This document shows positions 25,608-33,718 of a stretch of 64,000 bases of DNA, in pieces; the stretch's first letter is position 1, and each line of letters opens with the position of its first letter. Made by a program: the position numbers and the translations under genes. The stretch is from assembly GCA_029260575.1 (NCBI GenBank), contig JAJDDB010000027.1, positions 498,501 to 562,500 of the forward strand, given 5' to 3'. Origin of the DNA: Phycisphaerales bacterium (lineage in GTDB: Bacteria > Planctomycetota > Phycisphaerae > Phycisphaerales > SM1A02). The notes under the pieces are model-generated. The model had not been told where the DNA came from, ran no database searches, and worked only from the letters and a program-made list of their open reading frames with translations.

Positions 25608-26915
25608 ATGATGCATGAACCGAATGAAAATGCGTATACCCGTCGACTGTTCCTACAACAGGGGCTGACTCTGGCGTCGATGGTGACGACCGTGCCGTGG
25701 TTTGTGCAGAATTCCGCACATGCAATGATGTTGCCGCTTGGTTCGCAGACAGCAAGCCAGGCGGGAGTACCCGAAGATCGAATCCTCGTGGTCGTGCAAC
25801 TCGGCGGCGGCAACGACGGCCTGAACACGGTCGTGCCGTTCGGCGACAGTCGGTATTACAACGCGCGGCCGACACTTGGCATTGCTGCGCCGGGGCGGGC
25901 TGGAAACAACCTGTCAGCGCTCGCGCTTGATGAAACCAGCGGCATCGGACTGCATCCGTCGATGTCCGGCTTCAAGGAACTGTATGACGATGGCGTTGCA
26001 TCGATCGTGCAGGGCGTCGGCTATCCGAATCCGAACCGTTCGCACTTTACTTCGATGGATATCTGGCACACGGCAAATACGGACGCGGCCGGAACAGGAT
26101 GGCTCGGCCGGTATTACGATGCGCAGTGCAACGGTTCACCGGCCAATGATCATGCAGTGGCGATCGGGCGCACTGCGCCGCTTGCACTGATAGGCGACCA
26201 GACCAAGCCGGTCAGTTTTGAATCTGCTGATCTGTTCCGCTGGATCGGCGCAGATCTGCATGATGATCTTGACGATCCGTACCAACGGCTCAATCGAACC
26301 GCGCCGCCGAAAGACGTTGACGATGACGGACAGATGGCGTTCCTCATGCGAACGGCACTGGATGCGCAGGTGTCTTCTGATCAGATTCGCGAAGCAGTGA
26401 GCAAACGGCCGTTGGTCCCCTACCCCGGCGGCAACCTGTCGCAACAGTTGCAGACAGTCGGCGCGATGATTCGTGCGGAACTTCCGACGCGTGTGTATTA
26501 CGTCACGCTTGGCGGGTTCGACACCCATGCAGGACAGGCCAATCAACATGCGCAGCTCCTGCGACAGCTTGGTGATTCGCTCAATTCGTTCTACAAAGAT
26601 TTGAAAGCGCAAGGTAACACTGACCGCGTGCTGACAATGGTGTTCAGCGAATTCGGTCGGCGTGTGAGCCAGAATGCATCCGGCGGCACCGATCACGGAA
26701 CGGCTGCGCCGATGTACTTCATTGGAGATATGGTCAAGCCCGGCCTGCTTGGGCAACACCCCTCACTGACCGATCTGGATCAGGGCGATCTGAAGTTCAC
26801 AGTCGATTTTCGAAGTATCTATACAGGCGTGCTGACGGACTGGATGAATTCGCCGGCGCAGAAGATTCTTGGCGGCCAGTTCCGTAAGGCCCAGATCATC
26901 GGCGCGACAACGTGA
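25608..26915 (+). CDS. DUF1501 family protein with Tat-type signal
   Basis: 435 residues. The N-terminus has a twin-arginine motif (TRRLFLQQGLTLASMV) and a hydrophobic stretch, so it is probably exported folded. Family motifs: VVQLGGGNDGLNTVVPFGDSRYYNARP, GVGYPNPNRSHFTSMDIWHTA, TLGGFDTHAGQANQHAQLL and MVFSEFGRRVSQNASGGTDHG. The fold is related to alkaline phosphatase/sulfatases, but no activity is established. It is translationally close to the DUF1800 gene, and the two probably act together on an extracytoplasmic substrate. Confidence 0.92.
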   Translation: MMHEPNENAYTRRLFLQQGLTLASMVTTVPWFVQNSAHAMMLPLGSQTASQAGVPEDRILVVVQLGGGNDGLNTVVPFGDSRYYNARPTLGIAAPGRAGNNLSALALDETSGIGLHPSMSGFKELYDDGVASIVQGVGYPNPNRSHFTSMDIWHTANTDAAGTGWLGRYYDAQCNGSPANDHAVAIGRTAPLALIGDQTKPVSFESADLFRWIGADLHDDLDDPYQRLNRTAPPKDVDDDGQMAFLMRTALDAQVSSDQIREAVSKRPLVPYPGGNLSQQLQTVGAMIRAELPTRVYYVTLGGFDTHAGQANQHAQLLRQLGDSLNSFYKDLKAQGNTDRVLTMVFSEFGRRVSQNASGGTDHGTAAPMYFIGDMVKPGLLGQHPSLTDLDQGDLKFTVDFRSIYTGVLTDWMNSPAQKILGGQFRKAQIIGATT

Positions 26916-26983
26916 ATGATCGTTCCTGTTGATTGCGCGCCTACGATCTGCGGAGCTGGATCATTAAGAAGGAGTTGCCCGCT

Positions 26984-27403
26984 ATGCATGCCATCACACG
27001 ACTGATGTCCCGATCAATTCTGATGCTGGCCTGTACCGTGTTCGGAGCAATGTTGCTGACAGGATGTTCGGAGTCGTATTCGCCGAATGCGGTAACAGCG
27101 GCTCAGCCGGACGCTGATCAACAGGAAACAGACGCCCAGGCGATTGATTCGGATGGTCTTGAGTTTGATCCGCAAACCGAAACGCTGCTGGTGTTCAATG
27201 TCAGTGGGATGACATGCGACGGGTGCGCGATGGCAATCGAGAACAAGATTCGCACGGTCGCGGGTGTCCGGAACTGTCTGGCATCTTTTGAGGAGGGCGA
27301 GGCACAGGTTGTGGTGTCCGATCCGGAGGCTGCGGATTCGATCCTCCAAGCTATAACCGATCTGGATTACGAAGCCCGTCTCCGTACCGAACACGGATCG
27401 TAA
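26984..27403 (+). CDS. HMA-domain lipoprotein (heavy-metal binding)
   Basis: 139 residues. The signal ends in the lipobox MLLTGC (Cys28), then an acidic linker. The C-terminal half is a heavy-metal-associated domain: LVFNVSGMTCDGCAMAIENKI with the metal-binding Cys78-x-x-Cys81, then VAGVRNCLASFEEGEAQVVV and the final AITDLDYEA. This matches CopZ/MerP-type ferredoxin-like folds, here tethered outside the cytoplasm. AAGGAG at 26969-26974 supports the ATG at 26984. With copA 3 kb upstream on the same strand, a role in copper handling in the periplasm is plausible but inferred. Confidence 0.88.
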   Translation: MHAITRLMSRSILMLACTVFGAMLLTGCSESYSPNAVTAAQPDADQQETDAQAIDSDGLEFDPQTETLLVFNVSGMTCDGCAMAIENKIRTVAGVRNCLASFEEGEAQVVVSDPEAADSILQAITDLDYEARLRTEHGS

Positions 27404-27485
27404 GCCCATGATTCACAGGCATTTATCAAACATACGAATGCCGGAATGTTATGCTGTCATGGCGCTCAAAGCCTGTCAAATCTCG
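27404..27485. other. Spacer upstream of the prepilin promoter
   Basis: No gene, terminator or repeat recognised. Confidence 0.35.
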
Positions 27486-27513
27486 TTGCATCCACGACTG
27501 TGTCGGCTATACT
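27486..27513 (+). promoter_or_regulatory. Candidate sigma-70 promoter of the prepilin gene
   Basis: TTGCAT at 27486-27491 and TATACT at 27508-27513 with a 16-bp spacer. Transcription would begin near 27520, leaving about 240 nt of untranslated leader. Confidence 0.55.
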
Positions 27514-27565
27514 TGTGTGCGTAGGAATCGAGGCAGCGCGGCTGCCCTGATCTGTCGTGTGGAAG

Positions 27566-27684
27566 TGCAGGTCATCTCGTCATCTCTGTATGACCTGCAA
27601 ATTGCGGTCTTCTGACCGCGAGAAATAGGCGTGTATTTGAACGCCAGCGAAGTCGGCGCATGTCGTTGCACCATGACACATGCG
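27566..27684 (+). promoter_or_regulatory. Hairpin-rich 5' leader of the prepilin gene
   Basis: Three stems in a row: TGCAGGTCAT (27566-27575) with ATGACCTGCA (27590-27599); GCGGTC-TTCT-GACCGC (27604-27619); CGCATGT (27657-27663) with ACATGCG (27678-27684). None is followed by a T tract. The arrangement suggests an RNA-level control element or an mRNA stabiliser. I do not recognise a known riboswitch. Confidence 0.5.
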
Positions 27685-27760
27685 GTTCCGGGGCGGGGAT
27701 TGCCGACCGGGAGTTCGCTGCTCGTTCAGCTTTCACACACGCCGTGAAAGGAAGTCAATT

Positions 27761-28813
27761 ATGAATCGAAAGGCGTTCACCATCATCGAATTGCTGGTTG
27801 TGGTGTCGATCATCGCACTGCTGATCGGTATTCTGCTGCCAGCCATCGGCAAAGCGCGTGATAACGCACGGCTCACACAAAGCCAGGCAAATCTGCGCAA
27901 CCTTGCCACCGCACATGCTGAATACGGCGCGGAGTGGGGTGACAAGCAGCTTTCGTTCATCCCCGATAACGTGTCGGCATATGGAACGAATGAGCAGTCA
28001 GCGTTTCAGAATTATGCCGCACAAGTCGGATCGCCAAGCGAGATTATTCTCGGCTGGGAGAACGGCACACTGTGGATTCTGAATCCTGTGTATTACTCGT
28101 CATTCCTGCCGATCGCATTCCCGGGCTCAGTTGAAGAGTACTGGGGCGCGTTCCGACTGATCAACGCGGGTAACTTCAACACGTATATCAATAACCGTTT
28201 CTACGACGAGATTTTTTACGCGCCCAAGGACACAATCGTGCTGAACATGGTTGAGCCCGCTCTGGACAGCCCCAATCAGTTCTCCGTGGGTTTGCTCGGC
28301 GGAGACATCGCCATGTCGTCCTACATCCTCTCGCCTGCAGGCATGTTCAACGCGCAGATTCTCTCAGAGAATCCGAACACCGGCGACTTCTTCACAGATC
28401 CGTGGTCAGTCCCTGCCGGTTACAAGACCCCGTCGTACAGTGCTCCGCTGTTCCCCGACCAGAAAACGCACATGCTTGAGCACCACTGGTTGCAGAATTC
28501 CGAAGTCGACTGCAACCCCGCATTCGGCGCACAAGGCACCTATGACGGTTGCGAACCGTTCTACTTCAACCATGCATGGGCATCCATTCCGATGACGCTG
28601 TTCTACGACGGCCACATCGAGGGCTTTGGTGTGCGTCAGTCCGAACAGGCTGACAACCGCAGCCTCTCGCAGACTGGTACAGGTCTGTGGAGCCGCGACA
28701 CACCGTTCGGTTCAGAGGGCTATCAGTCCGATATCGGCTTTGACTTTGCCAACACGAGCTATCACATCTTTACGATCGGTGGCATCCGTGGCCGCGACAA
28801 GGCTTCCGGCTGA
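27761..28813 (+). CDS. Prepilin-like protein with N-terminal methylation motif
   Basis: 350 residues. MNRKAFTIIELLVVVSIIALLIGILLPA is a textbook type IV prepilin/pseudopilin leader: cleavage after Ala6 (instead of Gly) before FTIIELL, with Glu+5. The remaining region is long for a pilin and lacks a named domain, but it ends in the planctomycete pattern SIPMTLFYDGHIEGFGVRQ, an H-x-DG-like motif. Such proteins are numerous in Planctomycetes, with unknown roles in surface or secretion structures. AAAGGAAG precedes the ATG. The gene is monocistronic between its promoter and a strong terminator. Confidence 0.88.
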   Translation: MNRKAFTIIELLVVVSIIALLIGILLPAIGKARDNARLTQSQANLRNLATAHAEYGAEWGDKQLSFIPDNVSAYGTNEQSAFQNYAAQVGSPSEIILGWENGTLWILNPVYYSSFLPIAFPGSVEEYWGAFRLINAGNFNTYINNRFYDEIFYAPKDTIVLNMVEPALDSPNQFSVGLLGGDIAMSSYILSPAGMFNAQILSENPNTGDFFTDPWSVPAGYKTPSYSAPLFPDQKTHMLEHHWLQNSEVDCNPAFGAQGTYDGCEPFYFNHAWASIPMTLFYDGHIEGFGVRQSEQADNRSLSQTGTGLWSRDTPFGSEGYQSDIGFDFANTSYHIFTIGGIRGRDKASG

Positions 28814-28848
28814 TTTCGAGCCGCCAAGATAAGATTCCAGGATTGCCA

Positions 28849-28880
28849 GGGGCTGCACCACAAAGGTGCAGCCCTTTTTC
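28849..28880 (+). terminator. Rho-independent terminator of the prepilin gene
   Basis: GGGCTGCACC (28850-28859) pairs perfectly with GGTGCAGCCC (28865-28874), loop ACAAA, followed by TTTTTC. Confidence 0.95.
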
Positions 28881-29009
28881 ATTGGGGCGAGTCGCGCCCG
28901 CTCGCTACCATTCCAACGGGCCGTTACCATCGCTGTAGTTTGCGTTTCGGCTGACGTATTTCTGGTCGGCGCACTGGTGTTGATGAATCTGACAGGAGGA
29001 CGGACGGCG

Positions 29010-30416
29010 ATGTCCAAAGCGGTGGACGCAGCGACGCATGCTGCACCGATCTACAAGAACGTGCTCGACATGGTGTTCAATACGCCGATGCTCGAGTTGT
29101 CGCAGCTTGATACCGGGCCGTGTCAATTGTTTGGCAAGCTGGAACTTGTGCAGCCGGGCAATTCGGTCAAGGATCGCATTGCGGTGTACATGATCGAATC
29201 TGCCGAGCAGCAGGGTCTGCTGAAACCCGGCGGGCGCATCATTGAAGCAACCGCAGGCAACACCGGCATTGCCCTTGCCCTCGTCGCAGGACAAAAGGGC
29301 TACAAACTCACCGTCGTCATGCCGGACAAAATGAGCGCAGAGAAGATTTCGCATCTTCGTGCAATGGGCGCAGAAGTCGTGCTGACCCGATCTGATGTTG
29401 AAAAAGGCCACCCCGAGTATTACCAGGATATGGCGGCGCGGCTCGCTGCGGAAGATCCTTCGAGTTACTACATCAACCAGTTCTCCAACGACAACAATCC
29501 CCGCGCGCATTACGAAACGACAGGACCGGAGATTTGGCGACAAATGGATGGCCGCATTGATGCGTTTGTCGCGGGTGTTGGTTCCGGCGGTTCGATCTCG
29601 GGAACCGGGCGATACCTCAAGGAGCAGAACCCCGATATAGAGATCATTCTTGCTGATCCGGACGGCTCGGTACTCGCACCACTGGTTAACGAAGGCAAGA
29701 AAATCAAACCGGGTTCGTGGCTGGTCGAAGGCATTGGCGAAGACTTTGTTCCGGACATCCTCGCACTGGAAATTATAGATAAAGCGTATTCGGTCACCGA
29801 TGCCGAAGCGTTTCACACAGCCCGCGATATGCTGAAGACTGAGGGTCTGCTTGCCGGCTCGTCAACCGGCACGCTGGTGCATGGCGCGCTGCAGTACTGC
29901 CGTCAGCAGACCGAACCCAAACGCGTCGTTACGTTCATCTGCGACAGCGGCGCAAAGTATTTGTCGAAGATGTTCAACGACTTCTGGATGATCGACAACG
30001 GGTTCATCGAACGCAAGACCTACGGCGACCTGCGCGATCTGATCGCTCGGCGGCATCTGGACAGCGAAGATTTCACACTCCTGCAGACCACACCGATCGC
30101 CCAGGCAATCAAGCAGATGCAGATGTTTGATGTAAGTCAGATGGCGGTGCTGGATGACAACGACAAAGTCACGGGAATCATCGACGAGTCGGATGTGTTA
30201 CTTGCAGTGATGCACGACTCAGAGTGTTTCACCCGTCCTGTCAGTGATTTCATGACTCGACGTCTGGAAACCGTCAAACCAACAGCGTCGGTGAACGATC
30301 TACTTCCTGTATTCCGCGCCGACCGCATTGCCATCATCGCTGATGATGACAATTTCTACGGACTGATTACCCGCATTGACCTGATCAACTACCTCCGAAA
30401 CCAACTGCCCCGCTGA
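29010..30416 (+). CDS. Cystathionine beta-synthase with C-terminal CBS pair
   Basis: 468 residues. PLP enzyme of the cysteine synthase family condensing serine (or O-acetylserine) with homocysteine. GNSVKDRIA gives the PLP-binding Lys54; ATAGNTGIALALVAGQKGY, VAGVGSGGSISGTGRYLKE and LLAGSSTGTLVHGALQY are family motifs. Residues from about 345 form two CBS motifs (ALKQMQMFDVSQMAVLDDNDKVTGII and FMTRRLETVKPTASVNDLLPVF), as in the regulated eukaryotic and some bacterial enzymes. AGGAGG 10 nt upstream fixes the ATG at 29010. The gamma-lyase/synthase gene follows after 11 bp. Together they would run transsulfuration from homocysteine to cysteine. Confidence 0.92.
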   Translation: MSKAVDAATHAAPIYKNVLDMVFNTPMLELSQLDTGPCQLFGKLELVQPGNSVKDRIAVYMIESAEQQGLLKPGGRIIEATAGNTGIALALVAGQKGYKLTVVMPDKMSAEKISHLRAMGAEVVLTRSDVEKGHPEYYQDMAARLAAEDPSSYYINQFSNDNNPRAHYETTGPEIWRQMDGRIDAFVAGVGSGGSISGTGRYLKEQNPDIEIILADPDGSVLAPLVNEGKKIKPGSWLVEGIGEDFVPDILALEIIDKAYSVTDAEAFHTARDMLKTEGLLAGSSTGTLVHGALQYCRQQTEPKRVVTFICDSGAKYLSKMFNDFWMIDNGFIERKTYGDLRDLIARRHLDSEDFTLLQTTPIAQAIKQMQMFDVSQMAVLDDNDKVTGIIDESDVLLAVMHDSECFTRPVSDFMTRRLETVKPTASVNDLLPVFRADRIAIIADDDNFYGLITRIDLINYLRNQLPR

Positions 30417-30427
30417 ACGTTCTCAAC

Positions 30428-31639
30428 ATGACAGACCACGACATCCAATCCAAGCATCAGGCAACGCTTGCCATTCACGGCGGGCAAGCTCCGGAACCTA
30501 TCACCGGCGCGGTCATGCCGCCGATTACGTTGTCTTCGACGTATGCACAGGCGTCGCCCGGCGAACACAAGGGCTTTGAATATTCACGATCGCACAATCC
30601 CACGAGGTATGCACTTGAACGCTGCATTGCGAAGCTCGAATCGTCGCCGTTGACGCGGGAGCAGGATGTCACGCACGGCGGCTTTGCGTTCAGCAGCGGC
30701 CTTGCATCGACAGCCACAACGCTTGAACTGATCGATTCGGGCGCCCATGTCATTGCAATGGACGATTTATACGGCGGAACGTATCGTTTGATGACCAAAG
30801 TGCGCGAGCGCAGCGCCGGCCTGAACCTTACCTACGTCGACATGACCGATCTCGATGCACTACGCAGCGCGATTACTGATGACACGCGGATGATCTGGGT
30901 GGAGTCGCCGACGAACCCAACGTTGAAACTTGTCGATCTGGCGGGTGTCGCGGAAATCACCAGTGGCAGAAACATCATTACTGCGTGTGACAACACGTTT
31001 GCGACGCCGATGTTGCAGCGGCCGTTGGAACACGGCTTTGACATAGTGATGCATTCTGCGACGAAGTATCTCGGCGGGCACAGCGATGTTGTGGCAGGTG
31101 TACTGGTTACAGCTCGGCCGGAGTTGGCACAGCGGCTGCGTTTCCTGCAGAACGCGGTGGGTTCGGTGCTCGGGCCGTTTGATTCGTACATGGTGCTGCG
31201 CGGGTTGAAGACGCTGGCAGTGCGCATGCGTGCGCACTGCTGCTCTGCTGCGCGAATTGCGGAGTGGCTCGCAGCGCATCCAACGGTTGAACGAGTAGCC
31301 TACCCCGGTCTTGCATCGCATGCACAGCATGCGCTTGCCCAGCGGCAGATGCGCCTGGAGTGCTCCCCTGCCGGCGGCGGCATGATCACGATCTATCTCA
31401 AAGGCGGCATTGCTGAATCGCGGCGCTTCCTGGAAAATCTGCACCTGTTCGCGCTGGCGGAATCACTCGGCGGCGTGGAGTCACTGGTGGATCATCCTGC
31501 AATTATGACGCACGCATCAGTGCCGCCTGAGATCCGGGGCAAACTCGGGATCACTGACAATCTGTGCCGGTTGTCCGTCGGCATTGAACACCCCGATGAT
31601 CTGATCGCTGATCTTGAACAAGCGCTGGCGGCGGTGTGA
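30428..31639 (+). CDS. Cystathionine gamma-lyase/gamma-synthase family PLP enzyme
   Basis: 403 residues, Cys/Met metabolism PLP family. The PLP Lys is Lys213 in MHSATKYLGGHSDVVAG. Also seen: GAVMPPITLSSTYAQ, EYSRSHNPTRYALE, FSSGLASTATTLELI, DDLYGGTYRL, WVESPTNPTLKLVD and the C-terminal SLGGVESLVDHPAIMTHASVP. Sequence alone does not decide between lyase (makes cysteine) and synthase (makes cystathionine from homoserine esters). Operon position right after cystathionine beta-synthase favours the lyase reaction. Confidence 0.92.
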   Translation: MTDHDIQSKHQATLAIHGGQAPEPITGAVMPPITLSSTYAQASPGEHKGFEYSRSHNPTRYALERCIAKLESSPLTREQDVTHGGFAFSSGLASTATTLELIDSGAHVIAMDDLYGGTYRLMTKVRERSAGLNLTYVDMTDLDALRSAITDDTRMIWVESPTNPTLKLVDLAGVAEITSGRNIITACDNTFATPMLQRPLEHGFDIVMHSATKYLGGHSDVVAGVLVTARPELAQRLRFLQNAVGSVLGPFDSYMVLRGLKTLAVRMRAHCCSAARIAEWLAAHPTVERVAYPGLASHAQHALAQRQMRLECSPAGGGMITIYLKGGIAESRRFLENLHLFALAESLGGVESLVDHPAIMTHASVPPEIRGKLGITDNLCRLSVGIEHPDDLIADLEQALAAV

Positions 31640-31703
31640 GAAGGTGACCTGCCGCAGCGACACAGATGGCGCGGAGATGAAAGAACATTGGAAGTGAGCA
31701 TCT

Positions 31704-33710
31704 GTGTTCGAGTCATTTGATGATGCGATCTACGACGCTATTCGTTGCGGCGATGCAGACTCTGTTCGCCAAATAATTTGTGAGTGTCCACGCACTCCCG
31801 GAGATGAGCATTGGGCGATAAATACTGCAATTGACCACGATCCCGACTTGATTCATTTGTTGATCGCAGAAGGCATCAACGTTGATGTGCGAGACGACAG
31901 TCAGAACACCGTCCTCATGGATGCGGCCGCGGGTGGCAAAGACGCCAGCATTCGAATCCTGCTGCAACACGGCGCTGATGTGAATGCTCGCAATGCCTGG
32001 TGGGAAACGCCGTTCAGCTACGCATGTGCGTGGGGTCACGAAGAGACGGCGGCGCTCTTGCACGAGCATGGCGCGGATGTTAACTGCATCCACCGCACCG
32101 GTGGAACACCGCTCGATGACCGTGTCAGGACCGGGAATCACAAACCGGTCCGGGACTTCCTGCAATCCGCCGGCGCCCGACAGCAGCACGACATTCCTCG
32201 CGACGAAGCCCGAAATCACATAGGCCCGTGGTTCGATCTTGATCACGAAACGGTGAACGTGTTCGCCGAATCACCGTGGCGCCAGTATTCTTCGCTTATG
32301 ACGCACATCAAATTGGACTACGCGAACTGCTTGAACGGCCGGGTTGGTGAACATGGCATCCCTACGAGCGCACTTGACGGTGCCGCTGAGCGCATTGCAG
32401 CGATCACGAAGGATCTGGAAACAACGCGGGGCATCGGTTGGGAGCGCTGGCGGACGCTGCCGTTTGAACCGATGCGCAGTGAGCATGTCGCAGACGTCGG
32501 CAGACTAGTCGATCAGCATACCGGCGCGCAGAACCTGCTGGTGCTTGGTATCGGCGGCAGTGCGCTGGGCAACATCGCGTTGCAATCGGCGCTGAATCCT
32601 GTGACGTACAACCTGCAGCCGGACAATTATCGCAGCGGCCCCCGGCTGTTCGTGCTGGACAATGTCGACCCGGAGTTCGTCGGCCACACGCTTCGCTACA
32701 TCGAACAATCCGACCCCGGTTGGCATCACACCGTGGTCAACGTCATCAGCAAGTCCGGTGAAACCGCAGAAACCGCAGCGCAGTTCATGATCGCGCGGTC
32801 GATACTCCGGAAGACGATCGGCTCGAATTATGCGCAGCACATCGTTGCGGTCACTGACCCTGAGAAGGGCACAATGCGCAGCATATGTGATGCGGAGGGC
32901 ATCGATACGCTGCCCGTGCCGGAGGGTGTGGGCGGGCGGTTCAGCGTGTTGTCTCCGGTCGGACTGTTCAGCGCAGCAATGTGCGGCATCGACATCAACG
33001 CGCTTCTTGACGGTGCTGCAGCAATGGATGAACGATGCCGAGCGACTGATATGCGCGCGAATCCCGCTGCGATGCTGGCGTTTCTGCTTATGGAATTGAC
33101 ATCGCATGGCAAGCCGAATCATGTGTTGATGCCGTACAGCAACCCGCTGTATCTGCTTGCGGATTGGTTCCGGCAGTTGTGGGCGGAATCGCTGGGCAAG
33201 AAAGTGGATACGAGCGGCGCGACGGTGCATGCCGGAGCAACGCCGATCAAGGCGCTGGGCACGACGGATCAGCACAGCCAGGTGCAGTTGTATCGCGAGG
33301 GTCCGAACGACAAGGTGATCGGGTTCGTTGAAGTTGCGGAGATTGATGATGATGTCACCATCCCCAGCGACCTGGAGATAGAGAATCTGAAGTATCTGCA
33401 CGGCGCGACGCTGGGTAATTTGCTGGCTTCGGAGAAACGGGCAACGGAATATGCGCTGGTGGAAAGTCAACGGCCGAACTTCACGCTTACGCTGCCGCGG
33501 CTTGATGCGGATTCCGTCGGTCAGTTCATTCAACTCTGGGAAGTCACGACTGCGTATGCAGGGCGAATGTTGAACATCGACGCGTACGACCAGCCGGCTG
33601 TCGAGACAGGCAAGAAGGCAACATTCGGCTTGATGGGGCGCGACGGCTATGGTGAGTGGAAGCAGAAGGTTGATGCGGCGCTGGCGCCGACGGAATACGT
33701 AATTGAATAG
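31704..33710 (+). CDS. pgi: Ankyrin-repeat / glucose-6-phosphate isomerase fusion
   Basis: 668 residues in one uninterrupted frame. Residues 1 to about 170 are ankyrin repeats (HLLIAEGINVDVRDDSQNTVLMDAAAGGK, ILLQHGADVNARN, LLHEHGADVNCIHRTGGTPLDD). From about 199 (MTHIKLDYANCLNG) to the end is a full phosphoglucose isomerase: VLGIGGSALGN near 280, NVISKSGETAETAAQF, EGVGGRFSVLSPVG, HAGATPIKALGTTDQHSQVQLYREGPND, and a C-terminal GMLNIDAYDQPAVETGK-type end. It interconverts glucose-6-P and fructose-6-P. Normal bacterial PGIs begin near residue 199, so the ankyrin part is an added N-terminal module. The GTG at 31704 follows GGAAGTGAG. An internal ATG at 32298 could also produce a stand-alone PGI. 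Confidence 0.88.
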   Translation: MFESFDDAIYDAIRCGDADSVRQIICECPRTPGDEHWAINTAIDHDPDLIHLLIAEGINVDVRDDSQNTVLMDAAAGGKDASIRILLQHGADVNARNAWWETPFSYACAWGHEETAALLHEHGADVNCIHRTGGTPLDDRVRTGNHKPVRDFLQSAGARQQHDIPRDEARNHIGPWFDLDHETVNVFAESPWRQYSSLMTHIKLDYANCLNGRVGEHGIPTSALDGAAERIAAITKDLETTRGIGWERWRTLPFEPMRSEHVADVGRLVDQHTGAQNLLVLGIGGSALGNIALQSALNPVTYNLQPDNYRSGPRLFVLDNVDPEFVGHTLRYIEQSDPGWHHTVVNVISKSGETAETAAQFMIARSILRKTIGSNYAQHIVAVTDPEKGTMRSICDAEGIDTLPVPEGVGGRFSVLSPVGLFSAAMCGIDINALLDGAAAMDERCRATDMRANPAAMLAFLLMELTSHGKPNHVLMPYSNPLYLLADWFRQLWAESLGKKVDTSGATVHAGATPIKALGTTDQHSQVQLYREGPNDKVIGFVEVAEIDDDVTIPSDLEIENLKYLHGATLGNLLASEKRATEYALVESQRPNFTLTLPRLDADSVGQFIQLWEVTTAYAGRMLNIDAYDQPAVETGKKATFGLMGRDGYGEWKQKVDAALAPTEYVIE

Positions 33711-33718
33711 GTGTTCCG

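Noticed and set aside
24134-25828. 564-codon minus-strand frame opposite the DUF1800 gene
   Set aside because: DUF1800 motifs on the plus strand are clear. The minus product is Arg/His-rich with no domain.
32505-33533. 342-codon minus-strand frame opposite the PGI domain
   Set aside because: Shadow of a well-conserved enzyme; composition is Arg/Gln-rich and unlike a real protein.
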